From the NCBI RefSeq assembly GCF_000720175.1, contig NZ_JOIX01000104.1:1-23934 (forward strand): DNA of 23,934 bases. The letters run 5' to 3'. Below, piece after piece: positions 13,005-20,695 of the stretch. The stretch comes from Streptomyces sp. NRRL S-337 (GTDB taxonomy: Bacteria; Actinomycetota; Actinomycetes; Streptomycetales; Streptomycetaceae). The position numbers and the translations under genes were made by a program. The notes beneath the pieces are model-generated. The model had not been told where the DNA came from. It saw only the letters and a list, made by a program, of their open reading frames with translations, and made no database searches. Each line of letters opens with the position of its first letter. The stretch's first letter is position 1.

Positions 13005-14909
13005 ATGCCACAGGTGACGACCCCGCTCCGAGGCGGGGGAAGAGCGGCAGGAGCGGGGAAAGCGGCGCGCGGGCGTCCGCCCGGCCAGGGGCGCCCCGGC
13101 CCACGGCGCCCCGGCCGTTGGCTCTGGTGGGCGGGTACCGTCCTCCTGGTCCTCGCCGTGCACAGCAACGGGCATGTGGCGCTCGCCGCCTGGCTGTTCC
13201 CCGTCTTCCTGCTGCGCTATGCCCGGCAGCGGCCCGCCCGGCGCGGACTGCTGCGCGTCGGATACGCGCTGGGACTCGGCCAGTTGGTGTGGCTGCTGTC
13301 GACGGGCCTGGTGTTCGTACCCTCCGCACTGGGCGCGTTCGCGGTGCTCGCCCTCCTCCAGGCACTGGCGTTCGCCGCCGACCGGCTGGTCGCGGGGCGC
13401 ACCGTCTGTGCGGCCGGCACCCTGGTCTTCCCGACGGTCCTGGTCTGCGGCGAGTACCTCTTCACCCGGCTCGTCGACTTCGGCGACTACGGCCTGCTCG
13501 GCTTCACCCAGCACGGCTTCCTGCCGCTGCTCCAACTCGCCTCCGTCACCGGCGTCTACGGCATCAGCTTCGTCGTCGCCTGGACCGCCTCGACGGCACA
13601 CTGGGCGTGGCAGCGCGGCTTCCACCGGCGGGAGATCCGGCGCGGCGCACTGGTGTGGGCCGGAGTGCTCGCCGTCGTCCTGGGCGCCGGCGGCGTACGG
13701 CTCGTGTTCTTCCCGCCGACGACGAAGACCGTGAGGGTCGCCGGCATCAGCGCCGGCCGCACCGCGGAACGGACCACCGAGCGGGCCCTGCGGGCCGGCG
13801 GTCTGCGGCCGTACCGGCCGCGGGAGCTGGTCCGGGCCGCTCCCGACCGGGTGCGTGCGGCGCTGGCACCGGTCGCCGACGACCTGGTGGCCGGCACCGA
13901 ACGGGAGGCGCGGGCCGGCGCCCGGATCGTGGTCTGGCCGGAGACCCAGGCCGGGGTACTGGCGGCCGACGAGCGGCGGCTGCTGGGCCGGGTGGCCGGG
14001 ATCGCCCGGGCCCACCACGTCTACGTCGACGCGGCCTACGCCCTCTTCGTCCCGCAGGCCCCCTACGTACGGAACGTCGCCGCACTGGTCACCCCGGACG
14101 GCAAGGTCGCCTGGACGTACGACAAGACCCACCCCACCCCCATGGAGCGGATGCGGCCCGGCAAGGGGAACGTGCCGGTCGCCGCCTCGCCGTACGGACG
14201 GCTGGCGAACGTGATCTGCTACGACGCCGACTTCCCCGCCCTGATGCGGCAGGCGGCCGACAAGGGAGCCGCCCTGGTCATGGTGCCGGCCAACGACTGG
14301 CCGGGCTTCGACGCGCTGCACGCCCAGCGGGCCGTCCTCCGTTCCGTCGAATACGGCTACGCCATGATCCGGCAGTCCGTGCACGGCGTCGCCACCGCCG
14401 TCGACCACCAGGGCCGCATCCGGTCCACGGCCGACTACTTCACCGCGGACCGGCAGGCCCTCGTCGCCCAATTGCCCGTACAGCCGCGCACCGAGACGGT
14501 CTACGGCGCGGCCGGCGACGTGTTCGCCCTGCTCTGCGCGGTCGGGACGGTGCTCGTGCTGGGGCTGGGAGTCGCCGGCGGGCGCGTCGTACCGCTGCTC
14601 CGCGGCGGCTCCGGCGGCTCGGTGCGCGGCGCCCGGGACGGCTCGCCGCCCGGCCCCGGCGAGGCGCTGGGCCCGGACGCACCACCCGGGGACGTACTGC
14701 CTGTGGAGGCGCCTGGTGACGCACCGTCCGGGGAGGCGCTGCCCGGGACCGTACGGCCGGGGGAGGGGTACGCGGAGGGCCCGTCCGGTCGGCCGGTGGG
14801 CGGCCCGGGGAGCGACGGCGACGGCGTCGGGCCGACCGGGCGCGGCGGCGTCGCGGGCGCCGGCCGGTCGGACGGGCCCCGGGACGCGTCCGGAGCGGCC
14901 GCGAGATAG
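13005..14909 (+). CDS. Apolipoprotein N-acyltransferase-like membrane nitrilase
   Basis: This 634-residue protein has several transmembrane helices in residues 39-236, then a carbon-nitrogen hydrolase domain (about 243-490), then one more helix (about 505-531). That is the layout of Lnt, which adds a third acyl chain to lipoproteins. The catalytic triad is visible: Glu313 in VVWPETQ, Lys374 in YDKTHPTPMERMRPG, and Cys405 in VICYDADFP. ATG 13005 has AGGGGA eight bases upstream. The last 100 residues are a Gly/Pro/Asp-rich tail, probably cytoplasmic, which homologues need not have. This part overlaps the convergent gene ending at 14501 by about 400 bp. Streptomycetes carry more than one Lnt-like protein, so the exact substrate is open. 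Confidence 0.85.
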   Translation: MPQVTTPLRGGGRAAGAGKAARGRPPGQGRPGPRRPGRWLWWAGTVLLVLAVHSNGHVALAAWLFPVFLLRYARQRPARRGLLRVGYALGLGQLVWLLSTGLVFVPSALGAFAVLALLQALAFAADRLVAGRTVCAAGTLVFPTVLVCGEYLFTRLVDFGDYGLLGFTQHGFLPLLQLASVTGVYGISFVVAWTASTAHWAWQRGFHRREIRRGALVWAGVLAVVLGAGGVRLVFFPPTTKTVRVAGISAGRTAERTTERALRAGGLRPYRPRELVRAAPDRVRAALAPVADDLVAGTEREARAGARIVVWPETQAGVLAADERRLLGRVAGIARAHHVYVDAAYALFVPQAPYVRNVAALVTPDGKVAWTYDKTHPTPMERMRPGKGNVPVAASPYGRLANVICYDADFPALMRQAADKGAALVMVPANDWPGFDALHAQRAVLRSVEYGYAMIRQSVHGVATAVDHQGRIRSTADYFTADRQALVAQLPVQPRTETVYGAAGDVFALLCAVGTVLVLGLGVAGGRVVPLLRGGSGGSVRGARDGSPPGPGEALGPDAPPGDVLPVEAPGDAPSGEALPGTVRPGEGYAEGPSGRPVGGPGSDGDGVGPTGRGGVAGAGRSDGPRDASGAAAR

Positions 14910-15229
14910 CCGAAGGCGACGGCCGCGGCCGCCACGGCCGCGGCCAACGGCAGACCGAAGCGGCGCAGCCAGGGGCGAAGCGGCCAGGGGGGACGCAGCG
15001 AGGAGGGACGCAGCGAGGAGGGACGTGGTGAGGAATGAGGCTGCCGGGGGCGGCGGGGCCGGAGCCACTTCGGGGTGGCCGGCCGCCGGGCGGGGTGCGA
15101 CTGCGGTCCGGGCGGCGCGGCGGGCCGCAGGTCCCGGACGTCGATGCTCTCCGCGCGCGCCGCGAAGGCCCGCCGCAACCGCTCCTCCACCGGCCGTACG
15201 TCCCCGGGCAGTTCCTTCTCCTTGGTCAT
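14501..15229 (-). CDS. Single-pass membrane protein, probable anti-sigma factor
   Basis: The 242-residue product starts 4 bp inside the sigma gene (ATGA overlap), so the two are translationally coupled. Residues 1-35 (PVEERLRRAFAARAESIDVRDL) resemble the N-terminus of short proteins that follow this class of ECF genes. A basic stretch and one transmembrane helix (about 91-111) follow, then a Pro/Ser/Gly-rich outer part without a fold. No zinc anti-sigma motif (HxxxCxxC) is present. The anti-sigma role is inferred from position and topology. The last 135 codons lie antisense to the Lnt-like gene, and the real end could be elsewhere if one of the two frames is a read-through. A 15-bp tandem repeat gives SSLRPSSLRP. 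Confidence 0.65.
   Translation of the reverse strand: MTKEKELPGDVRPVEERLRRAFAARAESIDVRDLRPAAPPGPQSHPARRPATPKWLRPRRPRQPHSSPRPSSLRPSSLRPPWPLRPWLRRFGLPLAAAVAAAAVAFGYLAAAPDASRGPSDRPAPATPPRPVGPTPSPSLPGPPTGRPDGPSAYPSPGRTVPGSASPDGASPGASTGSTSPGGASGPSASPGPGGEPSRAPRTEPPEPPRSSGTTRPPATPSPSTSTVPTAQSRANTSPAAP
14991..15020 (-). repeat. Exact 15-bp tandem duplication in the anti-sigma-like gene
   Basis: GGACGCAGCGAGGAG occurs at 14991-15005 and 15006-15020. In frame it duplicates SSLRP just before the membrane helix. Confidence 0.85.
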
Positions 15230-15993
15230 GACCGCCCCTCCAAGATCTTCTCCAGAGAGTCCAGCGCCCGGCTGGCGATCGACTTCACCGCACCCCGGCT
15301 GATCCCCAGCGTGGCCGCGATCTGAGCCTCCGTCAGATCACCCCAGTAGCGCAGCACGAGCACCTCCCGGCGGCGGGCCGTCAGCCCGCTCAGCGCGGCG
15401 AACACCTCGCGGTGCTCCTCGTCCAGCACGATCCGCTCCTCGGCGGACGGCGCGTCCGCCTCGTGGGGCGGGGTGTAGTCACGAGCGGTGCGCCGGCGCC
15501 GCAGCACCGAACGGGCGGCGTTCACGACCGCGGTACGCAGATAGGCCAGCGCGTTGTCGACGTCCGCGAGCCGCTCGCCGTGCCGCTTGTAGAGCGCGGT
15601 GAACGCGTCCTGGACGACGTCCTCGGCGGTGGCCCGGTCGTCGACCAGCAGCACCGCCAGCCGCACCATGGCGAGCCGCTGCGCGTGGTAGAGCTCGCTG
15701 ATGGTGGGCGGGGGGTCGGACGGCGGGGGTGCCGGTGTGGGCGTGAGTGTGGGTGCGGGGGTGAGTGTCGGGGTGGGTGTGGAGGCGGGTTCATCGTGAG
15801 GGGAGCCGTCGTGGCGGGGCGTGGGGTGGTGGGTGGTGGCCGGCCGGGCGGTGTGCAGCAGCCATCGCGCGGGCAACAGGGAGCGCGCAGGCAGCAGCCA
15901 TCGCGCGGGCAGCAGCCACCGCCACCGGGCATGCCGGCGCCCCGGCACGGCGAACCGGACCGGGGCGGGGCAGACGGCTGCGGAGTACTCCAT
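15226..15993 (-). CDS. ECF sigma factor with unusual N-terminal extension
   Basis: The conserved part (from residue 97) is a complete ECF sigma factor. Region 2 is ISELYHAQRLAMVRLAVLLV plus DDRATAEDVVQDAFTALYKR and AYLRTAVVNAARSVLRRRR. Region 4 is LTARRREVLVLRYWGDLTEA with the helix-turn-helix AQIAATLGISRGAVKSIASRAL. It resembles the SigE-like streptomycete group that controls envelope functions. The 96 residues before it are odd: WLLPAR-type repeats followed by TPTLTPAP repeats. No in-frame ATG or GTG lies closer to region 2, no Shine-Dalgarno marks the ATG at 15993, and TTG codons inside the repeats are possible starts. The sortase substrate gene ends 33 bp upstream and the putative anti-sigma gene overlaps the stop. 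Confidence 0.78.
   Translation of the reverse strand: MEYSAAVCPAPVRFAVPGRRHARWRWLLPARWLLPARSLLPARWLLHTARPATTHHPTPRHDGSPHDEPASTPTPTLTPAPTLTPTPAPPPSDPPPTISELYHAQRLAMVRLAVLLVDDRATAEDVVQDAFTALYKRHGERLADVDNALAYLRTAVVNAARSVLRRRRTARDYTPPHEADAPSAEERIVLDEEHREVFAALSGLTARRREVLVLRYWGDLTEAQIAATLGISRGAVKSIASRALDSLEKILEGRS
15855..15915 (-). repeat. 25-bp direct repeats coding WLLPAR
   Basis: A 25-base unit beginning GCAGCAGCCATCGCGCGGGC lies at 15855-15879 and 15891-15915 with one mismatch, 36 bp apart. Related partial units lie between and around them. They code for the LLPAR-type repeats at the N-terminus of the sigma factor frame. Confidence 0.75.
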
Positions 15994-16028
15994 GGACGTA
16001 CGTACCGGGGCGGGCGGCGCGGACGGAC

Positions 16029-16646
16029 TCAGCCGCGCCGGCGGCGGACCGCGTAGACGGTGGTGCCGCCCGCTGCGAGCAGCGCGGCCGCGGCACCGCC
16101 GATCGCCGCGGTGGTCCCGGAAGAGGCGCCGGTGCGCGCGAGTTGCTTGCCGCCCTGGGCGGGCGGGGCCGACGGGACGGCGCTCGGCTCGGCGGTCGGC
16201 TTCGTGCTCGGCGGCAGGCTGGGGCTGGGCGTCGCCGTGGGCGGCCGGTGCCCCGGCCGGGTGGGCGAGGCGGACGGCTCAGGGTGGGAGGAGGGCGGGG
16301 CGGTCGGCTCCGGGTGGGCGGACGTGGGCGGTGCGGTCGGTGCGGTCGATCCGTGGTGGCCGGGAGTGGTGGGCCGGGCACTCGGGGCCGCGGACGCACC
16401 GGCGGCCGGCGACCGCTCGGCGGCGTACGCCGACCCGGCGGTCACCACCGGGACGGCAAGCACCGGTACGACGGCCAGCGCGAGCACCGCGACGAGCCCG
16501 GCACGGGCACGGGCCCGGTGGGCGGGGGAGGCGGCGTGCCCCGTAGTGGGGGCCGTGGCATGGCCCCCGGTGGGGGAGGGGGCGTGGTCCACGCCGGGGA
16601 ACGGGGTGTGATCCATGGCAGGGAACGGGGTGTGCTTCGGGGTCAC
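16029..16646 (-). CDS. LAXTG sortase-anchored cell wall protein
   Basis: The 205-residue product ends with a sorting signal: LARTG (169-173), a hydrophobic helix (about 177-199) and RRRRG. LAxTG is the motif used by class E sortases of Streptomyces, so the protein should be linked to peptidoglycan. A signal peptide follows basic RARARAG (44-50), with cleavage near AYA-A (75). Between them lie about 90 residues rich in Pro, Ser, Thr and Ala with no recognisable domain. The n-region is unusually long (43 residues) with repeats like DHTPFPG. I choose GTG 16646 because GGAG lies nine bases upstream; GTG 16700 is also open. The gene directly precedes an ECF sigma gene on the same strand (35-bp gap). 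Confidence 0.78.
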   Translation of the reverse strand: MTPKHTPFPAMDHTPFPGVDHAPSPTGGHATAPTTGHAASPAHRARARAGLVAVLALAVVPVLAVPVVTAGSAYAAERSPAAGASAAPSARPTTPGHHGSTAPTAPPTSAHPEPTAPPSSHPEPSASPTRPGHRPPTATPSPSLPPSTKPTAEPSAVPSAPPAQGGKQLARTGASSGTTAAIGGAAAALLAAGGTTVYAVRRRRG

Positions 16647-16818
16647 GGTCGGCTGCTCCACGTTCGTGTGTCGAAGGGCGGCGCCGATTGGCGCCCTCAC
16701 CCCTCACGACGTCCGGCGGACCCGGGGGTTGCCGCACGCACCTGGATTTCTTCCGCCCACGGCTTCCCGCCGAATCCGCCGGTTCCCCGTAACGGCTCGC
16801 GCCCCCGGCCGGCCGGCC

Positions 16819-17874
16819 TCAGATCGTCGACGCGTCGATCACGAACCGGTACCGCACATCGCTCGCCAGCACCCGCTCGTACGCCTCGTTGATCTGCTCC
16901 GCGCTGATCACCTCGATGTCCGCGCCCAGCCCGTGCTCACCACAGAAGTCGAGCATCTCCTGCGTCTCCGGGATGCCGCCGATCATCGACCCGGCGAGCG
17001 ACTTCCGCCCCGGGATCAGCGCGAACGCCGCGACCGGCAGCGGGCGCTCCGGGGCACCGACCTGGACCAGGGTGCCGTCGGTGCGCAACAGCCCGAGGTA
17101 CGCGTTGAGGTCCAGGTTCGCCGAGACGGTGTTGACGATCAGGTCGAAGGTGCCCGCGAGCTGCTCGAACGTGGCCGGGTCGGAGGTCGCGTAGTAGTGG
17201 TCCGCGCCCAGCCGCAGGCCGTCGTCCTTCTTGCGCAGCGACTGGCTCAGCACGGTGACCTCCGCACCCATCGCGTGCGCGATCTTCACGCCCATGTGCC
17301 CGAGGCCGCCCAGGCCGACCACGGCCACCTTCTTGCCGGGACCGGCCTTCCAGTGGGCGAGCGGGGAGTACAGGGTGATGCCGGCGCAGAGCAGCGGGGC
17401 CGCGGCATCCAGGGGGAGCGAGTCGGGGATGCGCAGCGCGTAGTTCTCGTCCACCACCAGGTGCGTCGAGTAACCGCCGTACGTGGTCCCGCCGTCCCGG
17501 CCGGTCGCGTTGTACGTGCCGACGTTGCCGAGCTCGCCGGTGCAGTACTGCTGCAGGCCCGCCCGGCAGTTGTCGCACTCGCGGCAGGAATCGACGAAAC
17601 AGCCGACGCCGACCCGGTCACCGGTGCGGTAACGGGTGACCTCGGCGCCGACCTCGGCCACCACACCGGCGATCTCATGGCCGGGAACGATCGGGAAGTG
17701 CCCGCCGTCGCCCCACTCGGCGCGCACGGTGTGGATGTCGGAGTGGCAGATGCCGGCGTACTTGATCTCGATCAGGATGTCGTGGGCCCCCAGCTCGCGG
17801 CGCGGAATCGTGGTCCGCTCCAGCGGTGCTTTCGGGGCGGGGGCGGCGTACGCGGAGACAGAGGTGTGGGTCAT
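16819..17874 (-). CDS. Zinc-dependent NAD(P) alcohol dehydrogenase (YahK/CAD type)
   Basis: The 351-residue product is a medium-chain dehydrogenase/reductase that interconverts alcohols and aldehydes in the cytoplasm. Catalytic zinc ligands are Cys43 (GICHSDIH), His66-Glu67 (GHE) and Cys163. The structural zinc site is Cys97, Cys100, Cys103 and Cys111 (DSCRECDNC...YC). The Rossmann motif GLGGLGHMG is at 187-195. The overall pattern ([35 protein letters not shown]) fits the YahK/cinnamyl alcohol dehydrogenase group, usually NADPH-preferring and broad in aldehyde substrate. I start at ATG 17874 ([12 protein letters not shown]), where homologues begin; the frame extends 14 codons upstream. A ribosome binding site is weak (GGTGG directly before ATG). 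Confidence 0.93.
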   Translation of the reverse strand: MTHTSVSAYAAPAPKAPLERTTIPRRELGAHDILIEIKYAGICHSDIHTVRAEWGDGGHFPIVPGHEIAGVVAEVGAEVTRYRTGDRVGVGCFVDSCRECDNCRAGLQQYCTGELGNVGTYNATGRDGGTTYGGYSTHLVVDENYALRIPDSLPLDAAAPLLCAGITLYSPLAHWKAGPGKKVAVVGLGGLGHMGVKIAHAMGAEVTVLSQSLRKKDDGLRLGADHYYATSDPATFEQLAGTFDLIVNTVSANLDLNAYLGLLRTDGTLVQVGAPERPLPVAAFALIPGRKSLAGSMIGGIPETQEMLDFCGEHGLGADIEVISAEQINEAYERVLASDVRYRFVIDASTI

Positions 17875-17910
17875 GCCACCGAGAATGCGTGGTTCCGCTT
17901 TCCCTAACCA

Positions 17911-17932
17911 GTGCACCGTTCAACATATGCAC
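17911..17932 (-). promoter_or_regulatory. Inverted repeat upstream of the alcohol dehydrogenase
   Basis: GTGCA (17911-17915) and TGCAC (17928-17932) are inverted around 12 bases that include TTGAAC in gene orientation, a possible -35 box. It is a weak candidate operator about 40 nt before the start codon. Confidence 0.25.
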
Positions 17933-18063
17933 AGCAGGCCTAGTACTGGCGGAACCACCTTGGGCGGCGGGCTCACGACGCTACGGCCCCTACGGGCCCG
18001 GGCATGCGCAGGACCGTCGGCACCGGCATGCGCATCGTCGTGGGCACACCCGCGGGCGTGCCG

Positions 18064-18552
18064 TCAGGAGAAGACGACCGACCGGACCTTCAGCCGCTCG
18101 GAGGCGTGACCGCCGTTCGGCCGAAGAGTGAAGTAGTCGCCCGTGCAGTCGGCGCCGGCGAAGACCGTCGCCGTGGAGGCGGTGTAGTTCCTCGGCGTGT
18201 GCGCGGGCGGAACGGCCTCGTCGGCGACCTCCGGCAGCGTGATGCACACCCAGCTGGGCGGATCGGCCAGCAGCCCCATGCGCGGACCGGTCCCGTCGTC
18301 GTAGACGTAGCTGAACGGGCCGGTGGCCGCCCCGGCCGAGGACGCCGGCAGCGCCACGGCAAGGGCGAGGCCCCCGAGCGCGGTGGCGACCGTGGTGACG
18401 GAACGACGCAGAGGCGTGGGCCGACCCACGGACCCACGCCTCGCCTCACGCACGGCCCCCTTACCGGGCCCACGCCCGGATCCGCCCCCGGACAGGTCTA
18501 CGGCCACGCTCTCTGCGGACACACTCTCGGCCCTACTCCAGGACAGACGCAT
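18064..18552 (-). CDS. Small secreted protein, possible crystallin-like fold
   Basis: The 162-residue product has a long n-region, then a signal peptide (RRSVTTVATALGGLALAVALPA, about 49-70) with likely cleavage near AGA-A (76). The mature part is about 86 residues with two cysteines (103 and 136) that could form one disulfide bond. It contains FSYVYDDGTG, WVCITLPEVADEA and TATVFAGADCTGDYFTLRPN then RLKVRSVVFS. The last phrase resembles beta/gamma-crystallin-type Greek key repeats found in small secreted actinobacterial proteins; this is a weak match. ATG 18552 has AGGAAG about seven bases upstream. The arginine pair could allow Tat export. No partner gene is obvious. Confidence 0.7.
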   Translation of the reverse strand: MRLSWSRAESVSAESVAVDLSGGGSGRGPGKGAVREARRGSVGRPTPLRRSVTTVATALGGLALAVALPASSAGAATGPFSYVYDDGTGPRMGLLADPPSWVCITLPEVADEAVPPAHTPRNYTASTATVFAGADCTGDYFTLRPNGGHASERLKVRSVVFS

Positions 18553-18684
18553 GGGCAGCTTCCTTTCCTGCTTCTCCCGCGGGGGCTCGGCGCCCCACGT
18601 GAAAGGCGAGCTGCCCAGGCGCACGCCAGACGATGTGCCCGTCACCCGAAGGAGGACTGCCGAATCGATCCGGCGGGCATCGCC

Positions 18685-18720
18685 GGCAGGCCCCTCACCA
18701 ACGGCAGGCCCCTCACCAAC
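18685..18720. repeat. Exact 18-bp tandem repeat after the ferredoxin gene
   Basis: GGCAGGCCCCTCACCAAC is repeated at 18685-18702 and 18703-18720, two bases after the ferredoxin stop codon, followed by a partial third copy (GGC). It is non-coding and looks recently duplicated. Confidence 0.85.
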
Positions 18721-18722
18721 GG

Positions 18723-18929
18723 CTACACCCGCTCGACCTGCTCCACGGTGATCGCGGCCGCCGGACAGATCGCCGCGGCCTCCCGCACCGCGTCATGCAG
18801 CTCGGCAGGCGGCGCGGCATCGAGGAGGACGACGATGCCGTCCTCCTCCCGCTGGTCGAACACCTCGGGCGCGGACAGCACACAGCTTCCGGCCCCACAG
18901 CACTTCTCCTGGTCGATGTGGACGCGCAT
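18723..18929 (-). CDS. 3Fe-4S ferredoxin, P450 partner
   Basis: This 68-residue ferredoxin of the P450-associated type (SoyB/Fdx-like) carries electrons from a ferredoxin reductase to the P450. Cluster ligands are Cys10, Cys16 and Cys55 (CCGAGSC; AAAICPAAAI); the usual fourth cysteine is absent, which fits a 3Fe-4S cluster. APEVFDQREEDGIVVLL is typical. An additional Cys11 follows Cys10, where other residues are usual. ATG 18929 has GAGGAG eight bases upstream. It lies 165 bp downstream of the P450 gene on the same strand, with G-rich repeats between. No reductase gene is in the window. Confidence 0.92.
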   Translation of the reverse strand: MRVHIDQEKCCGAGSCVLSAPEVFDQREEDGIVVLLDAAPPAELHDAVREAAAICPAAAITVEQVERV

Positions 18930-18989
18930 GACTCTCTCTCCTCAGTGGTGGCGAAAACGATGGGGCCCGGCACCCGGCACCGGAGGGGG

Positions 18990-19059
18990 CCGAAGGCGGG
19001 GCCCGAAGAGCGGGGCCCGGTGGGCCGGGGGCTCGAAGGGCGGGGCTCGAAGGGCGGGG
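18990..19059. repeat. 14-bp repeats in the P450-ferredoxin spacer
   Basis: CTCGAAGGGCGGGG occurs twice exactly (19032-19045, 19046-19059). Degenerate copies of the type CCCGAAGAGCGGGG lie at about 18990-19015. The minus-strand transcript is C-rich here. The array fills most of the spacer between P450 and ferredoxin. Confidence 0.75.
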
Positions 19060-19094
19060 CCCGGAGGTCACGGGCGACTAGGCCGTGGTCCGGA

Positions 19095-20426
19095 TCACCA
19101 CGCGACCGGCAGCGCGTACACCCCGTAAACCCCCATGTCATGCCGGAAACGGATCTCCTCGAACGGGACGTCGAGCCGCAGATCCGGCAGCCGGCGGAGC
19201 AGCGTCTCCAGGGCGATCTGGAGCTCCACCCTGGCGAGCGGCTGCCCCAGGCACTGGTGGACGCCGAAGCCGAACGCGACATGGCGGCGTGCGTCCCGGC
19301 CGACGTCGAGGACATCGCCGTCGGGGAAGACCTCGTCGTCGCGGTTGGCGCTGTTGAGCGTGCACAGCACGCCCTCGCCGGCACGGATGGTGACGCCACC
19401 AAGGGTGACGTCCTCGGTGGCGAGCCGCGGCAGACCGTTGTGCACGATCGTCAGATAGCGCAGCAGCTCCTCCACGGCACCCTTGATCAGCGGCGGATCG
19501 TTGCGCAGCCGGGCCATTTGACCGGGATTACGGAGCAGCGCGAGCGTGGAGAGGGCCGTCATGTTGGCGGTCGTCTCATGCCCGGCGACCAGCAACAGCC
19601 GCCCCATCGAGGCGATCTCGTCGTCATCGAGCTCGCCCCGGGCGACCAGCCGGCTGACGATGGCGTCGTCCGGCCGCTCCCGCTTGGCCCGGGCGAGCCG
19701 GACCAGGTACGCGTGCAGTTCCTGCTGCGCGGTCCGGATGTCCTCCGGCTCGGACCGGAGGCTGAGCAAAATGCCGCTGCGACGCTGGAAGAACTCATGG
19801 TCCTCGTACGGCACGCCGAGCAGCAGACAGATCACCAACGAGGGCAGTGGCAAGGCGAATTCGGCCACCAGATCCGCCGCACTCCGCCCGTCGGTCATCC
19901 GGTCGAGCAACTCGTCGGCGATGCGCTGCACCTCCGGACGCATCGCCTCGACCTTCTTGACCATGAAGTCGGCGGTGAGCATCCGGCGCAGCCGGGCGTG
20001 CTCCGGGTCGTCCTTGCGGATGAAGGTGGGGTTGTTGGTGACGATCTCCCGCCCACCGGCGGTGAGGAACGGAAACCCGGGCCGGGTCGCATCCGCACTG
20101 AACCTCGGGTCCCCGAGCACCGCCCGCACATCCTGATGCCGTGTCACCAGCCAACACGACGACCCGTCCCACAGCCTCGCCCGCACCACCGGCTGCTCCC
20201 GCCGCACCCGCTCCACCCGTGCCGGCGGATCAAACGGACACCCGTCCCCGCGCCCCACCGGCACCACCAGGCCACTCTCACTGGCGAGATGGGTGCTGCC
20301 GGGGCCGCTGGCGGTGGGGGTGGGGGTGGCGCCGGTAGTTCCGGAGGTGCCGAGGGTCCCAACGGAGCCAACGGCTTCAACGGTGCCGGCGCCATCCTCC
20401 ACGTCGATCGGTTCTACGGTCGTCAT
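19095..20426 (-). CDS. Cytochrome P450 (CYP105-like)
   Basis: The 443-residue product is a soluble bacterial P450 monooxygenase. Motifs are all present: I-helix LLVAGHETTANM (AGHETT at 281-286), ExxR as E320-L-L-R323, and heme loop AFGFGVHQCLGQPLARVEL with Cys392. The text around them (RKDDPEHARLRRML, GLPRLATEDVTLGG, DVLDVGRDARRHVAFG) resembles the CYP105 family, which hydroxylates diverse xenobiotics and natural products. The substrate cannot be told. The first 45 residues are a Gly/Thr/Ser-rich tail not found in most relatives. ATG 20426 has AAGGA nine bases upstream. Ferredoxin follows downstream; a MarR regulator is divergent, with a palindrome between. Confidence 0.93.
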   Translation of the reverse strand: MTTVEPIDVEDGAGTVEAVGSVGTLGTSGTTGATPTPTASGPGSTHLASESGLVVPVGRGDGCPFDPPARVERVRREQPVVRARLWDGSSCWLVTRHQDVRAVLGDPRFSADATRPGFPFLTAGGREIVTNNPTFIRKDDPEHARLRRMLTADFMVKKVEAMRPEVQRIADELLDRMTDGRSAADLVAEFALPLPSLVICLLLGVPYEDHEFFQRRSGILLSLRSEPEDIRTAQQELHAYLVRLARAKRERPDDAIVSRLVARGELDDDEIASMGRLLLVAGHETTANMTALSTLALLRNPGQMARLRNDPPLIKGAVEELLRYLTIVHNGLPRLATEDVTLGGVTIRAGEGVLCTLNSANRDDEVFPDGDVLDVGRDARRHVAFGFGVHQCLGQPLARVELQIALETLLRRLPDLRLDVPFEEIRFRHDMGVYGVYALPVAW

Positions 20427-20550
20427 TGGGCTGGTCCTTCCACGATCGGGACACGGCACTGCCGTGACCAACGGTGCGGGGTGGCGCCACTCCTCGACGG
20501 GGCGTTGCACGCGCACGACTTCCGAATTCCGGTGCAGCGTGCGCATAACT

Positions 20551-20571
20551 AGTTACCTAAGTTAAGCAACT
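20551..20571. promoter_or_regulatory. 21-bp palindrome, probable MarR operator
   Basis: AGTTACCTAAGTTAAGCAACT fits AGTTnCnTAAnTTAnGnAACT, a dyad centred on 20561 with 16 of 20 symmetric positions matched. It sits in an AT-rich island about 125 nt before the P450 start and overlaps possible minus-strand promoter boxes (TTGCTT). Its size fits a MarR dimer site. The regulator gene is divergent. Binding is inferred. Confidence 0.6.
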
Positions 20572-20695
20572 AACCGTTCACACGTTAACGCAGCGCCAGC
20601 GAGCGACGGAAGGAAAGATCCGACCCTCCCCAAGGTTGGCTCAAAACCGAGGCCCCACCCGCCGCACAGTCCCCCGCGCAGTCCCCGCGCAGTCC

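Noticed and set aside
12177..15068. A 963-codon open frame on the minus strand
   Set aside because: Only its last 199 codons (from 12776) look like protein, a DUF4232 lipoprotein with its own start and ribosome binding site. The rest is antisense to the Lnt-like gene.
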